In this document: one piece after another, positions 1-9,155 of the stretch
Numbering within the stretch: the stretch's first letter is position 1
Layout of the letters: each line of letters begins with the position of its first letter
From: Pochonia chlamydosporia 170
Taxonomy: Eukaryota > Ascomycota > Sordariomycetes > Hypocreales > Clavicipitaceae
Assembly: GCF_001653235.2 (NCBI RefSeq)
Contig: NC_035791.1
Location: 6,076,001-6,140,000, forward strand
Direction of reading: 5' to 3'
Length of the DNA stretch: 64,000 nt
Notes under the pieces: model-generated
The model's input: only the letters and a program-made list of their open reading frames with translations
Told to the model about the DNA's origin: nothing
Databases searched by the model: none
Translations under genes and position numbers: made by a program

Positions 1-243
1 GCAGAGCATGCAGCGATACACCATCCGTGTCTCACTTACATCGGAGGGGATAGCGCAATATAACCTAGTGAGGGACAGGACGTAAAAAACCGTTGAATTG
101 TAACGTCAAACTTAGTTCAAAGTTAAAATTTAGACGACTTGTACACCATTGCTCGAAGCTACTTAGAGCTAACACCCAACCTCCTCATATCCCCCACCCT
201 TCTAAGCATGCATCTTGTAAGAGTCCAAGAGAGCAAACTCGAC

Positions 244-495
244 TCACGACCATCCTCCACATTGTCGGCACCAACACTCTCGAAAGGAAAATTTGTATCC
301 ATCAGGGCAGGATGTCGGCGGGCATTTGTAGGTCGTACACCCGCAATGCACTTCATCCCATACCGAGCCAGATGGACACGGGCATCGAGCCCTGCATTGG
401 CATAGACGTGGCTTTGGAGGACGCGGCGGACATTCGGGACCAGCTAGAATGGTGGTCACAAGAAAAGTGAACGTAGTAATTATAACGGCTTTCAT
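244..495 (-). CDS. small secreted cysteine-rich protein (83 aa, 12 Cys)
   Basis: A single uninterrupted frame of 83 codons starts with a clear signal peptide (MKAVIITTFTFLVTTILAG), followed by about 64 residues containing 12 cysteines. Two modules share the spacing CPxGx7CxC (CPSGSVWDEVHCGC and CPDGYKFSFRECWC), which suggests an internal duplication. The N-terminal part of the mature chain is proline-rich. No catalytic motif is seen. The size, signal peptide and cysteine density fit an extracellular disulfide-stabilised protein such as an effector-like or inhibitor-like protein, but the family is not recognised. It is transcribed away from the microexon gene at 1557, about 1.06 kb away, which also encodes a small secreted cysteine-bearing product. 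The reading frame is convincing; the function is unknown. Confidence 0.65.
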   Translation of the reverse strand: MKAVIITTFTFLVTTILAGPECPPRPPKPRLCQCRARCPCPSGSVWDEVHCGCTTYKCPPTSCPDGYKFSFRECWCRQCGGWS

Positions 496-1556
496 TGTGT
501 ATTTGCAAGAAGGATTGAGTGAGATACACGCAAAAAAATGGAAGAGAGTATCTCACCGTACGTTGAGAATGATAAACTCATCTTTTTATTCACTACCTTC
601 AGCCGCAGTTCTTACCTCCCGGGCCATTCGTCATGAATAGTGACAGTTACTCGTCCCAATTTGTTGAAAGTTCCCTATGACTGACCAATTATTGACTGAT
701 ATCACAAAGTGACGGCAGTGTGCTGCTGTTGTTTCCACTTTACTTTAATATGCCTGCATGGTTTATCCCCTGATGTAGCATCGGGTGAGGCTGACAAGCC
801 AAAACCACGAATTGCCATTCTGGGCCAGATCATCGGCATTCGGATCACTCCGAGTTAAACGTGTACCCCGCTAAGCCCTCTCAATCGAATACCGGTTAGT
901 TCGTGAGTCTCGATTTGGACACCGTAGATTAACTTGGGCTGGACGCCCAGTAAGGCGTTTCCGCTGCAAGGTTAACAGACGAAACTATTCTTCAAGGTCT
1001 ATGACAGGGTGAGAGGTTATGTCAAGGCTCTAAGGCTGAAAGATTTTGAGACGACATAGCGAGCACGACGTAGCCTATGTCTCCGCACCCTGGTCATCGA
1101 TAGGCAGTAGCACCAGCCCGAGGTGACAGAATCTCACTCTGACGCCGTGTGTTGAGACCTTGTGCCACGCATCCCGAGATGCTTAAGGCAATGATCGGCA
1201 GCTACAAAAGGTAAAATTCGGCTAATATGCGGTCTCAGATAACATTTCGACGGTCATATTTCAGCTTCTGCGGCGGATTTCGATCATGTTCCAAAACCCG
1301 CGTGGTTCCTCACCTTTTACGATGAACGTGGTGGATGGTCTTCGTTTGAGTCACTGCAAGTGAACGCATCAAACTTGTTAGATTATACGTACCACTAGTC
1401 TTTGGCTATATATGGGTGACGCTTGCTGCCCAAGACTATGTACCACTGGACATATGGTACAGTAGCCCATGAGCATCGCCGAGCCCTCCCTATCTTGAGT
1501 GTCGAAACCTATCTTTCTTGTAGCTCCCATCCCATAATTTGTCATCTTTGAACAAT
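496..1556. other. intergenic, divergent promoter region
   Basis: No supported gene. It separates two divergently transcribed genes for small secreted proteins and holds the TATA-like element at 1407-1413. Short frames here show no protein-like composition. Confidence 0.6.
1407..1413 (+). promoter_or_regulatory. TATA-like box of the microexon gene
   Basis: TATATAT lies 144 nt upstream of the ATG at 1557 and is followed by a pyrimidine-richer leader ending in ACAATATG. The placement suits a leader of roughly 100-120 nt. Assigned by position only. Confidence 0.45.
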
Positions 1557-3808
1557 ATGAAGTTCTCCGTAGCGCTTCCGATCATCGCCGCCGCACTGGC
1601 AGTAGCCAATCCAGTCATGGACCACAGCATCGAAGCTAGAGTTAGTATGCACAAACCATTCAGATACCAAAGCTAAGAAATACATCAATAGCAAGTAAGA
1701 TGCTCTAATTCTCTCACGACTGATAGAGACTGATGAATTCGGCGGCTGTAGCGTGTAAGGAGTCCCAACATTGTTGAATCAGGTTCACGCATAACCACAC
1801 GCTAATTCGGCCCCCGGTGGGTATGTCATGATGCCATCGTCTCGGGGCACATCTAATTGCGTAATAATAGCAAGTACGTTATATAATTTTGTTTCACTGC
1901 GCTGCTCTTGTCCTAACTCATACTTCTGCTACAGCCGGTGAGCAACAACCTACTAGCCATAAATGGCCGGGCACAAACACATCGCTAAGACGTCAGGGAA
2001 TTAAAGAGCGTAAGAACAATTATTTCCGCATAAAACGGGCTATCATTTGCTTCACGGGTTCTAACTACAACTCGGCCGTTAGTGTGTAAGTGTAAAGATA
2101 ACTTTAGCCACGCAAGTTCGGTATGCTGATTGCGTCATTTTAGCATGTAGGTGGTTGCTGCTCTCCAGCGGCCCGTCACGTATAGCGATGTTTACGTATT
2201 GTCTAGTTTGTAAGTGTATATGCAATAAACTAGAGCAGCGTGAGAGTCGTACTTACAGAAACGTTCATAGTACGTATGTGAGCCTCTCAATCCGCTATTC
2301 ACAGCAGTCTCTAAGTGCCAGCCGAATATAGTGTGTAAGTGCTGCCGCCGCTCTTGCGACAGTTCAGTTTGCTGACATGAGAGTACAGAGCGTAGGTTAC
2401 ATAAATACCAAGGACAAACACTGCATAAGCTGATCTGTTCGATCTCGATATACAGCATGTATGAACCCATCTCAAAACTCCTGGAAGTAGGAACGCAACT
2501 GGGATCGGATTACTAATTCTGTGCCATAGGAAGTGAGTAGCGGTCCGCATACTCGTAAAGCAACAAGGCACTGATTTGAATGGACTCAAGGGCGTAAGGC
2601 ACTCTCTCCCATTTACATATGGTAAAATTGTGCTAAGCTATTCTGCAATGGCAGACGGTTTGTCATCCTCTTCTCTATCCATCGTATCCAGCACGCTAAT
2701 CAGATAACATACAGTTTGTGAGTGATTGGCCTATTGACGAAGTGAAGAGCTTTCAATCACTGTGTGCTAAATTTATAACTGAAGGGAGTGAGTCTTCGGT
2801 ATGAGAATATGACGATACAAGAAGGCTAACCTTAGCGTGCCGTAGAATGTAAGCTTCTTGACTACCATTAAGGTTTGCAGTTCTGCTTCGTGTACTAACC
2901 AGCTGGTGATCTTCGAATTAAAGGAAGTAAGTCGTGTGCAGGCCTACAAAGTTCTGCGGGACTCTAACATTCTACGTTTTATAGCCAGTAAGTACCACTT
3001 CCTCTGAACAGTATTATGCGGACATTAACGCTTCGTAGGGTGTAAGTTGCAGTGCTTCTCGAAAAATTGCTGTTATCTTATATTCAAATAAAACCAGTTT
3101 GTGAGTTCTCCTGATCCTTATAGTAGGGTTTGTATGCTAATATAGTCGGTTATCTAGTACGTAGGTTAACTTTAGATTCTACAAAATGACTGTCGACAAA
3201 AATAACAATGGATCGACACAGGATGTAAGCATACTTCATTTCTAGCACCCTGGAAGTAGCATACTAAAACTCTATCCGAAATAGTTTGTAAGAGAATAAT
3301 CTAGATGCTTAGTTCAATTACTGTTCTCACGTTTCACATTATTCTAGTGCGTAAGTAAAAGCCTTAACAGTGTCTGGTGTAACGTCTCTACAATCGAAAG
3401 TAGATTACTGACCATACGCAGATGGTAAGTCTGTCGAGCTGCAAAACAACACATTTCAGAAGCTAATTAACGCAACTATAGGCCGTAAGTACTACTAATA
3501 GCACAGATACCCCGAAATCATATGCTAAAAGGGCTGCCATCAACCTTACTAGCATGTAAGACTTCCCCATTGGTTTACGCTCTGCCACAAAAAACAACTC
3601 AACTTATTTGCTACCAGATTGTGAGTACTACGAACGTATATTGAATTCGATTAACGGAAAACGAGCTCAAACACGTTGAATTGCTAGTGTGTAAGTATTC
3701 GCCGCAGACTGACTACGTATCGCTGGCTGCTAACGAGACGTAGCGAGTGAGTATAGCGTTTCTCCTGCTTAATTCTCGTGGCTTGCTACAACATCTCACC
3801 CATAGTGA
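1557..3808 (+). CDS. microexon gene: secreted 4-Cys peptide split into 32 single-codon exons
   Basis: Exon 1 (1557-1640, 28 codons, MKFSVALPIIAAALAVANP then MDHSIEAR) is a signal peptide plus short pro-region ending in phase 0 at GTTAGT. After it, every 51-75 nt, the pattern AG-NNN-GT recurs. The three-base exons start at: CAA 1692, CGT 1752, CAA 1871, CCG 1935, AGC 2007, TGT 2083, CAT 2144, TTT 2207, TAC 2271, TGT 2332, AGC 2389, CAT 2456, GAA 2530, GGC 2591, ACG 2655, TTT 2715, GGA 2785, AAT 2846, GAA 2924, CCA 2985, GGT 3039, TTT 3098, TAC 3158, GAT 3222, TTT 3285, TGC 3348, ATG 3422, GCC 3482, CAT 3553, ATT 3618, TGT 3688, CGA 3744. The next acceptor (AG 3804-3805) is followed directly by TGA 3806-3808. 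Donors are near consensus (GTAAGT, GTGAGT, GTAAGA, GTAGGT and similar). Branch-like GCTAAC, CTGAC or CTAAT lies upstream of most acceptors. Intron sequences are unrelated to each other, so this is not a tandem repeat. No microexon is a stop codon. The product is 60 aa with cysteines at 34, 38, 54 and 59 (C-x3-C-x15-C-x4-C). Intron 3 (116 nt) may hide one more codon. Function is unknown; an extracellular peptide is inferred. Confidence 0.87.
1818..1820 (+). other. possible extra single-codon exon (TGG) with GG acceptor
   Basis: Intron 3 is 116 nt, about twice the others. Near its middle, GCTAAT (1801) is followed by CCCCCGG, then TGG, then a strong donor GTATGT at 1821. If GG at 1816-1817 serves as, or decayed from, an AG acceptor, the two halves are 63 and 50 nt, matching the other introns. 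Inclusion would add one tryptophan without changing the frame. Confidence 0.4.
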
Positions 3809-4768
3809 ATGCCCGCTTTGGAATCGGTGGATTCAAAGGAAACCCAATCTTAGGTGCCTTTGGTAGTGGAGAAAGCATTGGTCGTTGTATGGAGTTCTCT
3901 ATCATGAGTTTAAGCTCGGCCGACCAACAGCGGGCGACGGTCATTTCAGGTAAATTCGAACAAAGAGTTTAACAGTCTTAAAACGTAAAGCAACTTATCA
4001 TAACATGCCGCCGCATTTTGACCCTCTGGTGTAATGGGTGTGAAATCCGTCTAGTAGTTTTCATTCCTGGTGTTTGGCGAACGGGGATATTTTACACCGT
4101 TGATTGCCACACACTACTTCGCATGGCCATGCATCTTATCCGTACCGTGCACTCCCTGTTCAAGATTTCGTGAAGTGAAAGTCGTAAAACCAGTTTCAAT
4201 TACCGATAATGAATTGAATGGCATGGTTTATAACTGACTCCATAACTGGCAAGTTGTACCGGCAATTGCTAGTTGACACATTGCGCATTCCATTCCTGAC
4301 CAGCAGACTTCTTCCCTTAAATTAAAAAGACAATTAGTTGTTGGGGCTATCTTAGGCCGGTAGTGTCGTTACTTCGGGCCAACAGGCAACAGGCTATGTT
4401 CCAACTAATCCCAGTTGTCTAGCCACAATTCCGAGTCGACAAATCACAACTGAGCTAAAACGGTTTCGGTGGCGGCCAAGATTATCCCGCCCCGGTGACA
4501 TGGCGGTCATAATTCCTCCGAAATCCACTGTTGACGTTGCTGGTGGCGCCAGGCAGAACATGGCGTCCACGTCAATCCCGTTTCAGGTTTCCATTCGAGG
4601 TGCATAATTACACGTCGACCCTTGGATGGAGTTGAAACGACACATCATCCATTTGTGAGGACTCGTGTACATATATCTAACTGCTGCCTCGGCCATCACG
4701 GCTCGTCAATGACCAGACTACTCGTCTCCAGATAAACCTCCTAGCTGTTCAACACCAATACACTCGCC
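3809..4768. other. 3' region of the microexon gene and P450 promoter
   Basis: No supported gene. The first 160 bases stay open in one frame (3778-3972), which could be reached only by a different donor in the last microexon. A TATATCT element at 4672 lies about 97 nt before the P450 start. Confidence 0.5.
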
Positions 4769-6442
4769 ATGTTGCTCGATGGCCTAGCCCTGGCTGGAGG
4801 AGCCTCATATGTCCTCGCAAGCACAGCACCACAATACTCACTGGGCTTATGGAAGACAGCATCACTCATCTTTTTTGCGTACTTTTTCACAATCCAGATA
4901 TGGCGCGTCATTCTCTATCCACGTTTCTTCAGTCCTCTTCGCCACCTACCGCACGCACCAGATGGTCACTGGCTGTGGGATCAAACTGGACGAATCCTCA
5001 AAGAGCCTTCTGGTATTCCCATGCGCGACTGGGTTGACAATGTGCCAAACGACGGATTGATTACCTATTCCACGTGGTTTGAACAACGAGTACTTGTAGC
5101 CAATCCGAAAGGTCTCGCCGAGGTTCTGGTAACCAAGAACTATGACTTTACGAAGCCCAAGCAGTTTAGCCAAAGTCTGGGCAGGGTCTTAGGACTAGGT
5201 ATCTTATTCGCCGAGGGCGATGAGCACAAAAGACAACGAAAGAATCTCATGCCAGCATTTGCCTTCCGCCACATCAAAGACCTGTATCCGACGTTCTGGA
5301 AGAAGTCAGGCGAGATGGCTCGCGCCTTGTCCGAGACTATCAATGCGAAGTCCAGCCCCAGCACGGCCAGCAAGGAGACAGCCGATGCTGATGACAAAGT
5401 AAAGCACGCCCCTGGTGCAATTGAGGTGTATGACTGGAGCTCTCGTGCTACCCTCGACATCATCGGAGTATCCGGCATGGACCGGGACTTCAACTCTCTC
5501 CAGGACCCAACCAACAAGCTAAATCAAACTTACAAGTCTGTTTTCAACCCTGGCAGAGTCGGGAATCTTCTCAGACTGGTGGGCATCTTTGTACCCATTT
5601 CACTGCTCCGCCTACTGCCATTGAAGCGGAACGCCGTTATAAGAGACGCCGTCTCCTATATTAAGTCGGTCTGCCGGGATCTTATCGTCGAGAAGCGCGA
5701 GAGGCTCAGCACCGAGAAAAAAGCATCCAAGGCAGATATCGACATTATTTCTGTTGCGCTCGAGTCCGACGCCTTCAGTGACGATGACCTCGTGAATCAA
5801 ATGATGACATTCCTCCTTGCGGGACATGAAACGACAGCCACAGCCATGGCATGGGCCTTGTACGTGCTCTGCAAACACCCAGACATTCAAACAAAGCTGC
5901 GCAAAGAAATCCAATCGAAACTGCCATCTCTTGACGACGACATTACCGCCACCGACATTGACAATTGCTCCTACCTGCAAGCCTTCTGCAACGAAGTCCT
6001 GCGAGTATGGGCGCCCGTTGCCTTGACCATGCGTGTAGCTGCAAAGGACACCAGCATCCTCGGGCAGTTCATTCCCAAAGGCACCATCATCATTCTTTGC
6101 CCATGGGCTGTAAACATGTCCGAACAGCTCTGGGGCGCAGATGCCAAGGAATTCAAGCCGGAACGCTGGCTTGACGCCGAGGGACGCACGAATAAGAGTG
6201 GATCTGCGGACTCAAATTTCTCGTTTTTGACGTTCCTACATGGCCCACGAAGCTGTATTGGTCAGAAGTTTGCCCAGGCAGAGTTTGCGTGCCTGATTGC
6301 GGCGTGGGTTGGTAGCTTTGAGACGAGGTTTGAGGATGGAGGAGCGCTGGCGAGTGGTGAAACGCCAGATATTGCTGGGGGAGTCACGTCGAAGCCAAAG
6401 GGGGGATTGTGGGTGCAGCTGAAGGAGGTTGAGAAGCAATAA
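4769..6442 (+). CDS. cytochrome P450 monooxygenase
   Basis: An intronless frame of 557 residues contains every P450 hallmark. There is an N-terminal membrane anchor (about 25-45), the I-helix oxygen-binding motif AGHETT (about 351-356), the K-helix ExxR (E409 to R412), FKPERW, and the heme-ligand loop HGPRSCIGQ with Cys496. The chain is of normal length for a microsomal fungal P450 and should sit in the endoplasmic reticulum, oxidising a lipophilic substrate with electrons from NADPH-P450 reductase. The loop type FLHGPRSCIGQKFAQ is common among fungal CYP families with CYP4-like or fatty-acid-hydroxylase-like character, but the substrate cannot be read from sequence. It stands alone: no polyketide synthase, terpene cyclase or other secondary-metabolite backbone gene is adjacent. 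The start ATG is preceded by a TATA-like element about 97 nt upstream. Confidence 0.95.
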   Translation: MLLDGLALAGGASYVLASTAPQYSLGLWKTASLIFFAYFFTIQIWRVILYPRFFSPLRHLPHAPDGHWLWDQTGRILKEPSGIPMRDWVDNVPNDGLITYSTWFEQRVLVANPKGLAEVLVTKNYDFTKPKQFSQSLGRVLGLGILFAEGDEHKRQRKNLMPAFAFRHIKDLYPTFWKKSGEMARALSETINAKSSPSTASKETADADDKVKHAPGAIEVYDWSSRATLDIIGVSGMDRDFNSLQDPTNKLNQTYKSVFNPGRVGNLLRLVGIFVPISLLRLLPLKRNAVIRDAVSYIKSVCRDLIVEKRERLSTEKKASKADIDIISVALESDAFSDDDLVNQMMTFLLAGHETTATAMAWALYVLCKHPDIQTKLRKEIQSKLPSLDDDITATDIDNCSYLQAFCNEVLRVWAPVALTMRVAAKDTSILGQFIPKGTIIILCPWAVNMSEQLWGADAKEFKPERWLDAEGRTNKSGSADSNFSFLTFLHGPRSCIGQKFAQAEFACLIAAWVGSFETRFEDGGALASGETPDIAGGVTSKPKGGLWVQLKEVEKQ

Positions 6443-7727
6443 TGGTAAATATTGACAGTTTGATGGTGGTGGGAGAACATTGAGACGCTGCTGGACGTTT
6501 GTCTTAGTCGGTATGGGGCGATGGTGACTATGTAAGACTAGATTTGAGGATATAATACGTTTATGGAGTTTTATAACCAGAGATATTGCTTAAATCAACT
6601 CCTCCTTTTAGTTTTCACTCCTCACTGGCCGGCTGCTCTTGTTATCCGTGATGAACGACAGGGTTAAAGAGGACTTTGGGAGAGAGCACATATCTGCGGT
6701 CAATTGCGATTGCTATATCGGGCCCCTCTACCGAGAAACTTGGGATCAGATGGCTTTTTGAAAGCTTCAGCAAACACAGCATCCATGTCTTTTGTAGGAG
6801 GATCCATGACTAGAATAAAAGATGAGAAATGTCGGTAGAGATGTGGGTTGGGTAGCACACGAACGAAGTCTAGCTTTGATACTAAAAATGTGAAGCTGAA
6901 AAATATAAATCCAAAATATTTGGCCGATGGGACATTTATATTCCGGGAGAGTTATGGAAATAAATGCTTGATGAGTTCAGGTGTTGCTACAAAGCCGAAG
7001 CGCCGTTACTATTTTTAACTCGGAGTTGTTGGGTCGATGATGTTGGCCCTGGGTGGCTCGCAAGTGGTTACCCAGCCTCTTGTCGGCGTCAATTGTTTCA
7101 GGTATGGTACACTCAATTTTCACAGCTCTGAGGACATTTCTGTGGCTACGGTGAGAGATTGAAGGGGTTGCGTATCGCGTTATATACTAGGATATACGCA
7201 CATGTGTTGGTGTATACTCGCATGTGCCCACGGACTGCCCTAATCTAGGCATATACGTAGCACAAGCTATACATGTAATTTTCTGCTTCCTTTCTTGTCC
7301 CAGTTTCCATGCATGCCAAACTTTGAACCTAAGATTTGCGGTATACTGTGAGCATCGCATCGAGCGCTTAAGAACTCGGCCGCATTAGGTCAGGGTTTCA
7401 ACTAGTCCAGTGTTGCATTGCGTCAGGTCGGGCCACATCACATTGGGTGAGTAGCCGCTTGGCCGAACAATTCAGTGGATGAGTGGAGTTGAGTTATCCA
7501 ACCGAAGTTCAGGTCATGTCAAATCAAATCCATAAATAAATACAATAAAACAGTGCCATGGCCACCAGACTTGACACACTACTTGTTTCTTTATCTTCAT
7601 TGATGCCCATCTCGCAAACATCGACACCTATACATTCACTCGGGGGTCTGGCATCGAATAAATTGGTCTCACGTCTAATCTTGACTCGTTCCGCAAGCAA
7701 GCTGTAGCAAGGAATCCAACAACCGAC
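6443..7727. other. intergenic
   Basis: No supported gene. It holds one arm of an inverted repeat (7203-7218) whose partner lies downstream of the next gene. The sequence around 7170-7250 is rich in alternating purine-pyrimidine TATAC/CATGTG. Confidence 0.55.
7203..7218. repeat. left arm of inverted repeat flanking the 7728 gene
   Basis: TGTGTTGGTGTATACT is the exact reverse complement of 8537-8552. Just outside, CGTATCGCG (7171-7179) imperfectly matches the complement of 8576-8586, so the similarity extends beyond the 16-bp core in degenerate form. It could be a decayed short inverted-repeat element; coincidence is not excluded. Confidence 0.5.
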
Positions 7728-8331
7728 ATGGTCACCCAGCTCACCGACCCGGAAATCGTTAGCCATAACCAGAAGGCGACATCATCCGTTGATGAAGCAG
7801 CCAAGTCCGCCAATAACGAGCATCATGCTGCAGCCCTACCAGGCGGCCAGGTTTACGCAAAGAGTTCCAAGAGCGGTGAACAAGGGAAAGTTCAAGTCGA
7901 CGATCCTGTGACGATGAGCAGCGTAATTCCAGAGACCTCAGAGAAAGACGCAGAGCCGAAGACAAAGGATGTTATAACGGATGCCGCAGCCGTCGACAGC
8001 ACAGGGAGTGAACCTCGCGAGTCCTCCCAAAAGTCACCGGAGGAAGGCGCTTCATCGTCAGAAAGTCAACCTAGACCAGAAGATGTGGACATGACAAAGC
8101 TCTTTGACCGTCTTTTCAAAGAGACGGCGCATCTAAGCCGCGAAGAGTTATTGGCACGGATGCCTTGGATGCGTGAGTACTAGTCTTTTGGTTAGACTTG
8201 CAAAATTAACTAACATTACATTAGCAAAAGGAGCAGAGCCGATAGGCGTTGATGTTGAAACGGCTATGGGTTGGATTGATGATATAACAGAGAAACACAT
8301 TCGCTCCTTGGAAGAAGATGATGGGAACTAA
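7728..8331 (+). CDS. hypothetical acidic, disordered protein (183 aa)
   Basis: Two exons, 7728-8172 and 8225-8331, are joined across a 52-nt intron (donor GTGAGT, branch ACTAAC, acceptor TTAG) in phase 1. The first two thirds are low in hydrophobics and rich in Ser, Glu, Asp, Lys and Ala, so probably disordered. The only compact stretch is near the end of exon 1 and in exon 2 (MTKLFDRLFKETAHLSREEL, then MGWIDDITEKHIRSLEEDD), predicted helical and amphipathic. No signal peptide or membrane segment is visible. The uninterrupted splice-compatible frame and the codon pattern support a real gene, but I do not recognise the family and assign no function. It lies between the arms of an inverted repeat. 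Confidence 0.65.
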
Positions 8332-9155
8332 CGCGAGGAACAGCTTCATGGCAAGCTAATACTGTACGACATTAGTGTACCTGACATTTCGCAGTGGGGA
8401 ATCAGGTTAAACAGCACTTCGCTGCAATCAATGGCCAATAAAAGCACACATGTTACTGCAGGCTGCAGTTAGAAGTTTCTTCGTGTGTGCAAGTATACAC
8501 ATAGAGTCTGTGGTTAAAGGTATTTAGACATATCCTAGTATACACCAACACAGCTCAATATGCCTCAGCACACAGCGCGATATACGATACCTTTCCTTGT
8601 TTGAATACTTTTGATCCCCCGCTATATACATCCTGAAATATCCTAGGAAGCAGTATGTGTATGCAACACCTGTTACTTGGTCGCATGCTTCCTATGGTAT
8701 TGAAGGACAACCAAAACTCAGCCCGATACAAGCAGCATGTAGCAGGAGCTCACTATACAGATCTCCGGGGATAGTTTGCTCATGCTTTACAGCTTGACCG
8801 AGCTCATCAGATGCAAAATGGCCGTGTGCGGACCAAGTGAAATAAGATTAGCCCACAAGGAAATATACACCGAATGTGGAAGCACCTCGTGAAATAGCAG
8901 ACTAACACGCAATTTCGAGACACACCACGTCGCATATTTAATTCAAGTATGCATTTGACAGCTTAATACTGTGGACAACAACCAATTTGTATGTGCTATC
9001 AGGGGCTCTCACATGGACGCATTCACATGTGCGATGCATGTGAGCCAAACTTGAAACGCAAATTTATGGCCCACGAAAGCCACGAAAATCGGGCCCTTTG
9101 TTTGCTCAGCTATCCCTATTTGTCGATTAAAACCAAGATTATCGCTGCTACAAAA
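8332..9155. other. intergenic
   Basis: No supported gene. It contains the right arm of the inverted repeat and the lipase promoter. The lipase frame stays open upstream to 8991, but that extension lacks a signal peptide and is treated as leader. Confidence 0.55.
8537..8552. repeat. right arm of inverted repeat flanking the 7728 gene
   Basis: AGTATACACCAACACA is the exact reverse complement of 7203-7218. The pair encloses the whole 7728-8331 gene. Confidence 0.5.

Noticed and set aside
2192..2589. Minus-strand frames of about 92 codons inside the microexon array
   Set aside because: They overlap each other, lack any domain or signal peptide, and run antisense across many consensus splice sites of the array.
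1557..3808. The array as a tandem DNA repeat or minisatellite
   Set aside because: Only the splice signals recur. The intervening sequences differ completely and spacing varies from 51 to 75 nt.
3778..3972. Independent 64-aa gene
   Set aside because: Its start lies in the last intron of the microexon gene and it has no recognisable family; kept only as an alternative 3' extension.
8991..9155. Upstream start of the lipase
   Set aside because: The extra 55 residues are hydrophilic and would mask the signal peptide at 9156.
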